A stretch of 64,000 bases of DNA from Siphonodentalium dalli (GCA_032622095.1 CP136069.1:51074760-51138759), one strand, 5' to 3'. Shown: positions 24,287 through 36,147, counted from the first letter of the stretch. The notes: a model not told the origin generated them from the letters alone. Program-made: numbers and translations.

Positions 24287-24828
24287 ACACACCATGTTCG
24301 ATACGTCTTGATGGCGAGCTAATGGCGGTATATATCATTACCTGTTTACGCAAATAAACCGAAACAGGAAATGTTTAAGACATAATATGGACTTGTTCAA
24401 GTACGTGAAACTGATATGTTAGTACTCAGGCGCTATGCCAACCTGTGGAATGTCAAACATTATTTATTTTTCTAACATATATGTTATATTAGATCGAACA
24501 CACACAAGAAAGAATAAGCTTCACAATGGGATAGGTGGGTACAAATAAAATGTCGGCTTAGTCGCAACAATTTAATCGAAAGTCGGGGTGCTGGAACACA
24601 GACCTGGATCTTTGCAAATTTATATGTACATTAGTTAACCCCTATACTGACACACACCTGGTATGCTCGCAAAAAAGAAGCCCAATTGACTCCACCACAC
24701 AGGTCCCCTGGTGCGACAACACCACCATGAGTACAAGGTTTTAAATATCGGACCTATATTGAGCATAGACTCACTCGCGATCAAATTTCATCAGAATCCC
24801 CTGTGCATCAGCTAATGCTAAAGGGTAT

Positions 24829-24977
24829 GCGGCTGATACGGACCCTGGCTCTTACGGACCCTGGCTCTTACGGACCCTGGCTTTTACGGACCTCCGGCTC
24901 ATACGGACCTGGCTTATACGGACCCCGGCTGTTACGGACCCTGGCTTTTACGGAGCTCCGGCTCATACGGACCTCAT
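24829..24977 (+). repeat. Minisatellite of about 16 bp
   Basis: About nine degenerate units of TACGGACCCTGGCTCT. The reading frame through it gives a Leu/Thr/Gly-rich repeat that starts and stops within the array and is not a convincing gene. Confidence 0.85.
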
Positions 24978-25834
24978 TCAAATTAAATTAAAAATTTATT
25001 AAACACAATTGAGTCACATTATATTCGATGATTACCTAAACAAAAGTCAATTGAATGGATTGTGGTGTTCGCTACTCCTGTTGAATAATCAGTAAAATGT
25101 CCGTTGACCATCGGCTCACTTGCATGCGTCTACATTATATATCAGCATTGATAAACCATTTTGTGTCCGAATTTGAGAACGCTTTATACTGATAACGTGT
25201 TTCTTGATGAAAAAAATATATTCCTTGTGACAATAAACTGTTTCAGCTGTTTAGGTTATTTTTCACCTTGTTGCCATAATGGAATTATCGTTCAGAACAC
25301 AGGAGACAATGTGCCGGTTGTGTTCGGACTCGGACGTGAAACTATTCCACATTGCATAAAGTTTGTGTGATGAAATATCACCGGAATTCACCAGTCTGTA
25401 TTTTGGCCCCGTTGAAATACAGATTCATACAAGAAATATTGTTCATGAATTGGAGCAATTTGATTAGCCGAGGGGTGTGAACCGGTTTATAAATATTATT
25501 ATTTTATTTTTTATATATTTTCTAAATTTTGTATATCTTTTTAATTTATCTTTCACTTTTTTACTTTCGGATTATTTCCTTTTAACTTTAAATTATATTT
25601 ATGTTTGTTACTCACTTGTTGTAAGAGAACACGAGGTATAACTGACTTATATCCGCTGTGTTCTGGCTTGTAGACATTTATTGAATGGTGTTCATACATG
25701 GACATTAAAATGATAGGATAGGATAGGATAATGCCATTCACAATACACACAGGAAAATTACAAATACAAATAGATATAGTAGACTAAATATATATGTATA
25801 TTGTCAGGGGTGACATAGTCATTCCTGTCACCCG

Positions 25835-26035
25835 CAAGGGATACTGAACACTAATGTTTGCCATTTATGGGACCATCTCATATTATACCCAACAGAATGT
25901 ATGCAACAAATGAATAAATATGAGCCATGGATGAGTGCAAAATACACTCATGTTCTCTACTTTATAGAACGATGCGAAGAACATATAAATTTTGACAAAA
26001 ATGAGATGGCCGGATTTGGTGTTATGTACCCATAT
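25835..26035. mobile_element. Family I MITE, copy 3
   Basis: AAGGGATACTGAACACTAAT, GGGACCATCTCATATTATAC, GCAACAAATGAATAAATATG and the inverse end GATGGCCGGATTTGGTGTTA follow family I order. The ends are eroded. Confidence 0.65.
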
Positions 26036-26044
26036 AATCCCTTT

Positions 26045-26130
26045 ACTTTTGTATAAACACGTGCGTGTGATACTTTCACCGCTGTATAAACAGATACATT
26101 ATGCTAAAGCTCCTGCCATGAAAGGGACAA
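26045..26130 (+). mobile_element. Family A end fragment
   Basis: GCTAAAGCTCCTGCCATGAAAGGG matches the right terminus of family A up to AAAGGG. Upstream parts are unrecognisable. Confidence 0.45.
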
Positions 26131-27361
26131 ACAACCTTTGATAAATATGTGTGACAATTGTTGCAATTTCATTAATTTGAGACTCCAATACAAGAGTGGT
26201 TAAACGGCCTCAGGTAACGAGTTAATAAGCGATATTGTCTTAGTGTAGCCAACGCATTCCAAAGATAACATCTAAATTACTTATTCCACATAAACCGGGA
26301 AGCAGCAATAAACATCTAGTCTCAGACGCAACAGTGACGAGTCATAACTCATTACAGAAACATCGTACATAACAGTAGATAACCTGAGATGGGAGAAAAC
26401 ACTCGAGAGTCCTTTAAAACTTTCAGTGCTTTCAATTGAATTATCGTGTTAAGGAGAATCCTTGGGTTATTTTTGGCTCATTACGCATGCGTACACTCAT
26501 GCCGTGGAGAGAAATCGAAGAATATTATATGTCGTTCGCAAGGTTCATCGTTGAAAACACTTTTCTACTCATGATTCAACTCACGATTTCACATTTTGCG
26601 CTCTAATCGTACTCCATGAAACAGATTTAATCCTTTCAAGCTCACGATTTGTAATAATCTGCACAGCGAGAAGAACTTCTTGCCTGTCAATGAGATAATA
26701 GTAGTAAGGGCGCCTTGTTCGCACCAACCGTAACATTGGGCGTATAAGTGGTTTTTGTTGGCCTCATGTACATGTACTAGGACAGTGTGTATTTGAGCGT
26801 CAACAACAACAACAGCAACAACAACCGGATCATGTTGCATATATATATACGGTATTTATAATATTTGCATCATCATTGCTCATAATCAATTGAAATGTTT
26901 CACTACAGCTCATTTTCGAAAATACACATTTATTTTCTTCGATATCTGGAAATATAGTCTTGTCTTTTTAGATCAGAGTATGTACTACACATAATAACAA
27001 CATGCATTTCGGTTTCAACACGTCCCTGGTCACACTTTGTATACACTCTGTTGTAGCTGGAGAATTTGGATGTTTATGTGTACCTTTCTCATATTGGCAT
27101 ATGTAAGTGCATCGTACGTTTTCAAAAATGATTTACAAGAAGAACTCCAAAACCCAAAAGCAGTACCCGCTACCTGTAAGATCAGCTGGCATGTTTGGTT
27201 GCGTGAATTCACTTCAGTAAACCCTCACCCTATACGAGGGTTTAATTGGCGCGATGGTATATTTTGCAAAATTTTCGACTCGTCAATGAGTAGTTTATCA
27301 AAGAAAGCTTTTATTTTCACAGTTCAGTATAGGAACATCTGCGGTTGGACGCATACCACCA
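26131..27361. other. Unassigned sequence
   Basis: A short CAACAA microsatellite lies at 26799-26826. Contains the exon-like segment at 27037-27175 discussed in the findings. Nothing else recognised. Confidence 0.35.
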
Positions 27362-27365
27362 TTAA

Positions 27366-27587
27366 CCCTTTCATGAATGGAGCGTCTTGAAATGTTTCTA
27401 AAAACCCTGTGCCAATGCATTATCTTATATATGCGAGTAACTCGCATATATAACAGAATGCATTGGCCTAACACATTAACAATATTTACCTTGATCTTTT
27501 TAAGACAGTGCATTCTCTTATAGCTATATATGCGAGTCTCCCTATGGGGGACTAGCATATATAAGAGTATGCACTGGCACATGGTCT
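27366..27587 (+). mobile_element. Family A MITE, copy 3, right end lost
   Basis: TTAA (27362-27365) then CCCTTTCATGAATGGAGCG. Both internal palindromes are present (27405-27465 and 27508-27578). The copy stops at ATGGTCTTTAA, where the family H palindrome begins. Confidence 0.75.
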
Positions 27588-27591
27588 TTAA

Positions 27592-27973
27592 TGTTATGTC
27601 ATGCATGAAATTTCCAACCGTTGAACATTTTGACCAAAGTTGTGAAGGGGGTCCGTGTATACTTAGTAGTCGTGTAATAACCTTTTATTCAGAAAACCAT
27701 GTCATGTAAACATGGATGGCATGGAAAACATCGCCCCGCGAGAATCGCTGCCTCATCAGTCCAAAGTTTGTTTTATTGGTTATTATTTTATCTGGATTTT
27801 AATCCCGTCATGAAAGAGTTAAAATCCAGATAAAATAATGATCAATAAAACAAACTGTGGACTAATGATTCAGAGATGTTTCACGGGGTGATGTTTTCCA
27901 TGCCGCCCAGGGACCCCCTTCCCAACTTTGGTCAAAATGTTCAACAGTTGGAAATTTCATGCCTGACATAACA
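27592..27973. mobile_element. Family H palindromic element (382 bp)
   Basis: Flanked by TTAA (27588-27591, 27974-27977). The ends TGTTATGTCATGCATGAAAT and ATTTCATGCCTGACATAACA start arms that pair over most of the element: ATTTTGACCAAAGTTG with CAACTTTGGTCAAAAT, CATGGAAAACATC with GATGTTTTCCATG, AAACAAACTTTGG-type with CCACAGTTTGTTTT. The centre is interrupted by a 16-bp piece of family A (27803-27818) with TTAA on both sides. Confidence 0.8.
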
Positions 27974-27977
27974 TTAA

Positions 27978-28717
27978 TTGGGCATGTTAATTAAGAGCAC
28001 ATACAGGTTGAAATTGTTCTCAATTTTTGAATTTCCAGCCAGTAAATAGTGGGGAATTTGTTGTTTTTAGACCAACAGTATATATAGCATATTGTTCTAC
28101 TTAAAAAGTTTGGTCTGAAATGGACGTCCATCCTTAGGGGTGGTGAAGCTTAAGGTGTATACCAGTTAGAAAGATCCGGGGGGGGGGTGCAAGTTCCGAT
28201 TGGGGGGCACAAGTTCCGAAGGGGAGGGGGTGCAATGAGATTTATACAAACCTGATTCAAGTAGGGGTGCATTTGGAAATTTCTGAATAAAACGTTATCT
28301 TGAGAATGTTGTGTGGTGTCTAGACCGGTATTACGACATCTGCGTCATGCGGAATGATAAGACGTCATTATAAACCCATATATTCAATAATTATATAAGG
28401 ATTGCTGTCTTATATGTGCTGTCTACCTTGACGACACTTCAGTTGTATTGTCTATAGAAGATTGTGTGGTGTCTAGTAGCCCACTCGGGCGACCGGCAGA
28501 TCATGCGTCATGGAAACCTTGTATCGACCGAGACAGGTCTGTCAAATTATGCGTCTAATAATGACGACATGCGACCAAGAATGGACACTGATTTCCCCCT
28601 CAGGGAACGAGAGCAATCGAACGATATTCGGTTAAAGAAGAAATTGCCAACCCACAAGTCCTGTTATAGAGGAGTGTCTTTTGGCAACATGCTACATGCT
28701 TAAGCATCATCCCACGA

Positions 28718-28750
<33 letters not shown>

Positions 28751-29102
28751 ACTGCCTTGAACAACATCAGCAAACTCAGAATCAGAGATAATGTACGGAG
28801 AGTAGAACTGGTTATGCAATCACCGAAAACCATTCAAGAACTAGCATTATAAAACCTAGCTGAAGGAGACAAGTCACCACCTTCATCAGCTGAGACACAC
28901 GCGAACTAGAGAAGGAAGAAGAGACCATTTCAACATTTTATGTCAAAAACGTATTGTTTCTTGTTTTTGTTTTGTTAATCTTTGTAACAAAGGCTATAAT
29001 ATGAGGGGTAAGGAGGGGTGAAGAGGAAGACCATTCAGTCCGACCTTCAAACCATCCCGGGGCAGAGCCCCCCCCCACAAAAAATTTAAAATAAATAAAA
29101 CA
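27978..29102. other. Mostly unassigned; a family H-related block and a GA microsatellite
   Basis: 28007-28187 shares GTTGAAA, GGGAATTTGTTGTTTTTA and TGGTCTGAAATGG with 35230-35345; each block ends in a G tract (28178-28187 here). An inverted C9 lies at 29068-29076. No gene recognised. Confidence 0.5.
28717..28750 (+). repeat. GA microsatellite
   Basis: Seventeen GA-type units with one interruption. It separates the mirrored short frames on the two strands, which are not genes. Confidence 0.9.
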
Positions 29103-29275
29103 CAGTAATGCCCAAAGTAATTGACTACTTAACCACAGCAGAATTATGAGTAATTTTTCAGGATTTAGTCGAGAGCTTTCCGATGAATGGCAACAAGCCA
29201 TATTTCCGACTAAATCCTGAAAAATTACCCATAATTCTGATGTGGTTAAGTGGTCAATTACTTTGGGCATTACTG
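29103..29275. mobile_element. Family J palindromic MITE (Tc1/mariner-like)
   Basis: 173 bp, almost fully palindromic: CAGTAATGCCCAAAGTAATT at the left, AATTACTTTGGGCATTACTG at the right, then TA. The inner arms GGATTTAGTCG and CGACTAAATCC also pair. The small non-paired centre is GAGCTTTCCGATGAATGGCA. CAGT termini next to TA are typical of Tc1/mariner MITEs. Confidence 0.85.
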
Positions 29276-30487
29276 TAAATCGTTTTTAGAGTCTATCACT
29301 GCAATGGGGATCTATATTAAATGTTCATACACACTCATGCATGGGGTGATAGCCTTTTATTTTGTTATATGTACATCTGTACTAGCCTACTAATATAGTC
29401 GGCTTAGAGATTCGTTTTACCCAACTAAATTAAAATCTCAAGAGTTTTAAATAGGCAAAAATGATTGAAATTAATTTCAATGGAAGGTAATAAGAAAAGA
29501 CTCTGTTGAGTCTCAAGCACATATAGTCGATGTTATAACTCGTATTCAATGTACTGTAGCATTATACACGATTTATCTGGTTGTATAGGGGGGTCTGGGA
29601 AATAGAAAAATAAGTATCGGATCGGGGGGGGGGGGGGGTAACATTCTTCAAATACCTAACATGATTTTCAAATTCAGAGAATGCCAACTCTGTGTGTTTG
29701 GTTATTTGAAATAATCCGATTTCTCTCCCCTGAATTATGTGATCTGCGCTTGCAACATATTTTTTTTCAAATTGCTACGATAATGTTTTTTTCTATTTCA
29801 AATATTTCTTTCATAGCTATATTAAGTGGACGAAAATTATTTACTGACATTCGCTCTGTCATGGTCTGTTTTTGTGATGAAAATGGTCAATTTGAGTAAA
29901 CAAAAATGGGTATTGACAAATTGTACGAACAAGCTAAAGTATAGACAGCTGATTACACCTTACATTCTGCCGAAAATAAAGCATACTTGATGGGATCTAT
30001 GCCAAATATAATGGCTGAGCATAGATTTAAAGTGCCGTAACCCTTCCCAGGTTGGCCAAAATTGCTGGGAATTGTGTATTGCTACCTTAATATGTGCAAC
30101 ACAAGAACAATGCATGAGAAAACCTGGAGACACGGTGGTGGAATGTTATACCCTTACGTACTTTGATGATAAATACCCATAATTCCCCGACTAGCATGAA
30201 TCCTTATATATTGGGTATACAAGATCATCAGACTAGACCATGCAAACCACGTTAGTTTATATAACATTAACAACGGTAGATTAGACCCGACTTAGCTTCG
30301 ATAAACCTTAATTAGGTATCTCTCTAAATATTGTTAGGTCTTCCGTAGATCAATGGAACCACTAATTACCTATAAAATGTCTGATCTATACTGGGACAAT
30401 ATTGGATTCTCTCGTATACTGTACTGCGATTATAAATAAATAATGAGGTGGCAGTTCATTTTCCGCCCCGACTAAACAGTCTATAAA
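29276..30487. other. Unassigned sequence with a G15 tract
   Basis: G15 at 29624-29638. Nothing else recognised. Confidence 0.4.
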
Positions 30488-30985
30488 ATTGACCACAGGC
30501 ATGTCATGAATATCTACTCTGGCTAACGCCCGTAGAGATCATATTCCACCAGTACAAAACTTGGGAACTTTTTGATGTTTTGACAGGGAACCTTATAAAT
30601 CGAAAAAATAACACATATGTAGGTGAAGGTGTCAACTCGAAATTTCACGATTTAAGTGACTTTGCATTGTGTCCCTTACAAAAATAGAATTTATACTGGG
30701 TAAATTATTTCAATGTTTATTGCGATATCGGCTTACACAAGTCACAGAAAAGCATGTAATCTTAAGCTGGGACCACCCCCTAATGTGGAGTAGATTATTG
30801 AGGAACAAGTAACAACAAAGAAATATATTCTCTGCCTTGTTTATTCAATGTTATAAAGTTCCCTGTCAAAACGAGTCAAAACATCAAAAACTTCCCAGGT
30901 ATTGTACTGGTGGAATATGGTCTCTATGGGTGTTAACCAGAGTAGACATTCATGGCATGATCTAACCACAGGCATGTCATGCGTA
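30488..30985. repeat. Family M long inverted repeat
   Basis: Left arm 30500-30600 (CATGAATATCTACTCTGG, ATATTCCACCAGTAC, TTTTTGATGTTTTGACAGGG) is inverse to 30848-30960, with a 250-bp spacer. CCACAGGCATGTCATG occurs in the same orientation at both outer ends (30493, 30965). A related single arm is at 8255-8400. Confidence 0.7.
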
Positions 30986-31195
30986 TGAAGTACAAACTAA
31001 ATGTTGTGGTTATATATAAATGTAGCATTCATAAATGCGGTGGTCTAGAAGAACTAAGGTTACACGAACGGAATATTGTAAATATAGTAACATAACGAAA
31101 TAACATATATACATCAAGACGGCTATAGATCACAACATATATTGTAAGAACCGAAATACTAATATATATATATATAGAGTGCAGAAACGGTATAA

Positions 31196-31406
31196 CCCTT
31201 CCATGACTGGAGCTTCCTGTAATTGTGCGTAAACCATGTGACAATGCATTCTCTTATATATGGGAGTCTCCCAGAGGGGAGCATCTCATATAAGATTCAT
31301 TGGTATAACAATATTAACCTTGACCTTGTGAGACTCGCATATATAAGAGAATGCATTGACACATTATCTTTAATGCTGCACCCGCGCAGCTCCCGTCATG
31401 AAAGGG
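31196..31406 (+). mobile_element. Family A MITE, copy 4
   Basis: Starts CCCTTCCATGACTGGAGCTT after ATAA (mutated TTAA) and ends GCTCCCGTCATGAAAGGG. The internal palindromes are shortened. It sits just downstream of the minus-strand exon, most likely within an intron of that gene. Confidence 0.75.
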
Positions 31407-31847
31407 TTTAAACTACCCCAAATGTCATATCGGTCCACGCAATAGAAAGAGTTAGCTTGAAGATTGAACGACAAATATTGCCAATATTTTTCTGAGTAAA
31501 AAAGAGTAACTCATGTAGTTGGTTGGCAGCGTGATCTAAGGTTTCTGTGTCACTGAATGTTACTTTGTAAATTACAGGTATATTCGTGATGTGAACGAAG
31601 CTCAGATCCAAAATCGAGTGGTTTACACGAGCGCCTCTCCAGCCAAGAGGACTTGTTGTTGCAAAATTTAACTCAACCATCAATTCAGGTAAATAATTTT
31701 CGCTGTTTCACGAAAAAGGCGGCCACATCAACTCTCTTTGATTGAAGAATTGAACTAAAATTTCTCATCATATTCAGGTAAGAAATTTGCCTTAAAATTG
31801 AAAAGCTGATACCGGAAATTGAATTCAAGCAAGGGGTTGAAGGTTAC

Positions 31848-32131
31848 CTGATAGTCTGAAGTTCTTGGTCAGCATCCACTATTCCAGATAGATCTTTAAG
31901 TTCTATCTCAGTGAAGTTGTCTCCGTTGTATAGAAGTTGAGCATCTGAATTAGATTCGCCTATCAAAGGCTGTGTCTCATCGATGGAGATGACAGTTATC
32001 GAATCGTCGATCCGGACAGTTTTCCGGGGCGAATTTTCAATTTCCGAATATAACTTCCGCCTTAGGGTCGGCCTCAATTCCTCGGTTCCAGCGCAGCTCC
32101 TAACGCTCCGAACAGAAGTCGGAGTATCCAT
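31848..32131 (-). CDS. First coding exon of an unidentified protein with endolysosomal-type sorting motifs
   Basis: Seen: an ATG at 32131 opens a frame of 94 codons plus 2 bases that ends at a good splice donor, CAG|GTAACC (GT at 31847-31846). The stop TAA follows inside the intron. An in-frame TAA at 32176-32174 lies 15 codons upstream with no other in-frame ATG, which supports this start. The peptide is hydrophilic, with no signal peptide or membrane segment: basic, Ser-rich residues 1-40, then acidic 41-94. It holds ETQPLI (residues 52-57), a match to the [DE]xxxL[LI] adaptor-binding motif, and DAQLL (63-67), a match to the DxxLL motif. Known: such motifs in cytosolic N-tails route multispanning proteins to endosomes or lysosomes. 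Inference: N-terminal cytosolic tail of a membrane protein. Family not recognised. It sits in repeat-poor DNA, unlike most of the window. The next exon starts with one base completing an AG codon. Confidence 0.55.
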
Positions 32132-32176
32132 CCAGCAGGACTCATAATGCCCGGATCGACAGCTTAGAGGCCATTA

Positions 32177-33020
32177 TCGTCGGACACGAGAGTTGCCCCC
32201 CTTGGCATGATCCCCGGAAGTGATAATTCAAAGCGGTATCCAGCTTGAAACAAGTTGTTCTGTCCTTGAGAAATTGAAGCAGGAGAAGAGACGAATACTT
32301 CAACACACCTTAATTAACAAGAAGCCGCTATAGTTTAGTAAAAATCCGCTCAACCGAAAGTATCCACTGGCATGCACTCAACTGAATATCCAACCCACAG
32401 AAAACACCTTTGAAACTGAAGTGAACAGCAAAGCCAAAAGAGAATTATCCTACTATTAATGTAATTACTTCCCTTGGGGATGATACGAAATACAGAAGGC
32501 GAATCCAATGGAGATATATTTCCACAGTGATCACGAGATCAACGCGATTCGGAACGCTTCGACCTAACTGAACGGATAGCGCAGCAGTGGAATCAGAATC
32601 CCATAGTATGCGATGAACGACTCATGCGGCTTGCATTCGACTGGCTGCCCCGATCGATACGCCGAGTGAATGAAACCGTGGGCTATGTATAACTACGTCG
32701 ACAAGCAGTCAATAGAGCACACACAGTACCAACCAGATAGGAGACGTATACCAAAAAACAAGGACGTGCATATACTGCGAACCTAATTATTGTAGACTAT
32801 AGGTATATAACAGCGATTTCTTCATCAGTTGAGGGCATCGTCGTTATCTCTTGTACTGCTGACCTATATGTGCGAGCACACATTAAACGTCGAATTATTC
32901 AAACAAAAAGCGTATTATCGGCGAACGTACGTATTATATATATCAGTGAGGAGAAATCTTTCTCGCATCGTCTCACGTGCTTGTGCTGAGTAGCCGACAG
33001 TGGAGCAGTTGAGTGTTCAC
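32177..33020 (-). promoter_or_regulatory. Probable 5' leader and promoter region of the minus-strand gene
   Basis: This repeat-poor stretch directly upstream of the coding exon has more CG dinucleotides than the surroundings (especially 32500-32680) and no recognisable transposon. No transcription start can be fixed by eye. A TATATATA run at 32937-32944 and a CACGTG E-box at 32975-32980 could belong to this gene or to a divergent one. The role is inferred from position only. Confidence 0.3.
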
Positions 33021-33286
33021 CTGTGCGTTTATGTTGCTGTTGACAACACGCGCTTGGAAATCTTTAAACAAGTTTGAGCTTTTCGAGTATCTGTGTGTTT
33101 ACAGTGCTCAAGGACTCAAAGTGCTCAAAGTGGCGGATGTTGTGGTAAAAAAATATCATACTGATAAGTGGATAGAGTGGTGACATAATGGAGTGCAGAA
33201 TTGGATACAAAGTTCGTCCGATATCCTGTCTGATTCGAAACTCCGACCGCGTCTAAGGTGTAGCTTATATAATTCACACTAAATTC

Positions 33287-33605
33287 AATGTTGCTAAATT
33301 AACCTAAAATAGTAAACTACTTTGGGTATAGTTCGTATTCATCCCTTGGAAGGTTATTATTACTACCAGGCGGTTAGTTAAAAATTCAATTTGGTAGTTA
33401 AAATCCCCCCACCCAAAAGACACTGTCAAAGATAGTAAATTTAACTACCCAAAGGAGGCTAATTTAAACTACTTTGGGTAGAAGGATGAATACGAACTAC
33501 CAGTGGTTAATTTACCTACCTGCTGGTGGTTGGAATTTTAGCTACCAATGGGTAGTTAATCTGACAACTAACTTTGGAGGAAAGCATTGAACCTCGGTGG
33601 TTATT
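33287..33605. repeat. GGTAGTTA-rich foldback repeat
   Basis: AAACTACTTTGGGTA occurs at 33314 and 33467, and TTCGTATTCATCC is answered by GGATGAATACGAA (33340, 33485). Many CTACC/GGTAG inversions lie throughout. Probably a decayed foldback element. Confidence 0.5.
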
Positions 33606-33639
33606 CTAGCTATTTTAATTGGTATTCAAAGGTGTCCGA

Positions 33640-35105
33640 TCTTACCACTCAAAGTTGCAATTTTTTTTTAACAATATTGCCTCTACAGATAGTGAGTGAC
33701 CTGTGAATCAAAAACAATGGAGAAAACAATTTCCATATTTATTAAAAAAATCCATAATAATATATACATAGTCCAGAGCATTTATGGTTTTAGCTTAAAC
33801 TAATTGCAACACAGTGTTTCTTACCACGAATAAATACAGTAGCCTACCGTAAGCAACATACTAAAATAAGAAAGAATCAAGAGATAATGTGATTTTATAA
33901 AAAATTGGTAAAAAGTTCCATTCAATTTACGGTTTGTAAAGGGTGTATATAAAACAACTATGTGTTTCACGAATTCTTCTGTTTATATAAACTATTTTGT
34001 AAATTGTACAATGCTGATAACAGAACAGAACACCATTTCGAGTTATGCACCAACAAAGTTGAGACTTTATCTAATTTCGGAGTCTCAATTGCTCACAATG
34101 CACGCAACTTGCAACTCTATACCACAATATCGTTCAACATGGCTCTTACATGGGCACCATAGATACAAAATACATATAAGGGATTGAAGGACAATTTTTG
34201 AAAAACGTTCGCGGACCACTGCTCCCTGCAAATGTACCCACACACATGACTATAATAATGTATTTTGGATATAATAAGCTTTGATATGGCGGGTAGAATA
34301 GAGCGTACGTGAATATAACGATGATTTCTTAATGTATGTTAACAAAGGTCCATTATAATTCAGGGTTGAGTGTGTGGGGGGGGGGGGGGGGTAATCAGTA
34401 TATATACACATAAATGATATTCCCACTGACACCGCATATGTAGATACATTGTGGGAAAGGGTTGGTCGGGGGTGTTTGGTTGTTTGGGAAGTTGAAAATA
34501 GGAAGGGGTCAATTGAGTGATTAATAGGAAAAGGGTGTTGGCCCTGTTGGGGCAGCATGTGTGGTTATGGCAAGGTGTTCGGATTTTGTGTGTTTACAGG
34601 AGCTCATTCGCTGCACGGAAATCTTTAAAGATTTTGTGAATTTAAAAGCTAATTTTGTTTGAATAGAATTCACGTTGGTGATAAAAGTGATCTCTCCTTT
34701 TAAATGAGCTTTATATGACACCATTGGAGTCCGTATATATCTCGGGTACGTGTGGTCGAATAGCATGCATACCTTCGGTGCCATGAATTCAAGCTTGGCA
34801 GTGCCTTATCTGAGTCGAGATGGCACTCGCGCAGGCGGGTCAGGTTACTATTTTTCAGATTTTTAGCAGTTTTGGACCAGGAACCAGTCTATTCAATAAT
34901 AGACATTGAGTGCGCACCAATAAACAGACACGAGAGTCGCGCGCCAATAAACAGACACTCAACACTCAAAAGCAATGGCAGAAGACAACTTAGAAAGCAA
35001 TTTTTATTTGTATATATCTACTTCGAGATGAAAATATATTATTAAAATGTACTTTTACTTCCATGAAGTACAGACAAGTGTTGCCGAATTACGCGTATAT
35101 ATTCA
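33640..35105. other. Unassigned sequence with a G16 tract
   Basis: G16 at 34376-34391. AATAAACAGACAC repeats at 34918 and 34947. No gene recognised; the 34521-34784 open frame has no recognisable domain. Confidence 0.35.
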
Positions 35106-35400
35106 TGCAGGGGCGTGGCGAGGGTGGGGTTTTTTCACCCGCCAACTTTTGTTAAAATTTTCAACAGTTGGAAATTTCATATACAGTACCTGATAACAGT
35201 ATAGTTAGAAATTTCACACCAACATTAGGTTGAAAGTGTTTTCGTAGTTTGATTTTCCAACGAATGTGTGCGGAATTTGTTGTTTTTTTATACTGACCGT
35301 AATATATTTTTCTGCTTTTAGTCAATATTTTGGACTGAAATGGCAATCAGTTGGAAAGTTTCCAACTTATGGGGGGGGGGGGGGGGGTGTCAGATTAGAA
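35106..35400 (-). repeat. Family H-related block ending in a G17 tract
   Basis: ACAGTTGGAAATTTCAT, GGAATTTGTTGTTTTT and TTGGACTGAAATGG parallel 27940-28187, closed by G17 at 35371-35387. Two overlapping open frames follow the same repeat. Confidence 0.5.
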
Positions 35401-36147
35401 ATTTTCAAACACTTGCAGAGCATTATAAAAAATTCTCCAATTGTGGCCGAGAGGTCCTGGTCCCTTCCCGACTGCAAGTTAAAAACTGTTATCTATTAAA
35501 ACAAATTCGAGGCATGAATTTGCCTGGATATAGACTTAACTTCTATTGATGCAAGTATTTTGCAGTTTTCAGGTTCAGATTTCAAAATGTTCTCCCACCA
35601 GGCCGAACCATCGCCCAGTGGGTCTTCTTCCCTCCCCAGTCAGTCAAAACTAAAAATCGGTGGTGAGGTGGTGCAATTGGTGTTACGCAAACTTTGGTTC
35701 AAAGGGGTGTAGTTGGATATTCTAAAGTGGACACCCCCATTACAACGAAAACCCTCCTAGCCATGTATGCACGTCCTATGCGCATTAGATTGTTAGATTC
35801 ATCCCAATTGGACAATATTTCCGATTTGTAGTATACTGATCCGCTTTGCGGCGCTGGCTGAAATGTCATTGGTTATTGTTCACATTTCGACGACCTTGCG
35901 GTCAGGTTCGAACTAAACGTCGAAAATATCGGTCGCTGTTTATAATGACCAGCATAGGTCGCGAACATGGCATGCACAGACAGGTGAGTATTTAGTAAAG
36001 GAAGGGTTAAGCATATACCATATATATATATCGGCACTTGGTGGATACACAACTCAATGCAAGGAGTCTAGGAAGGCCCCGGGTTCAAGTGATTCCAAAG
36101 GCCACACGAATGGTCTCAACTGACCTTCCGTGGGTCATCCCTCATAT

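Noticed and set aside
24803-24991. 62-codon frame encoding a Leu/Thr/Gly repeat protein
   Set aside because: It starts and ends in or beside a 16-bp minisatellite with no other support.
36040-36110. A third SINE head (GGGTTCAAGTGATTCC resembles a B box)
   Set aside because: No A box at the right distance and no SINE body follows.
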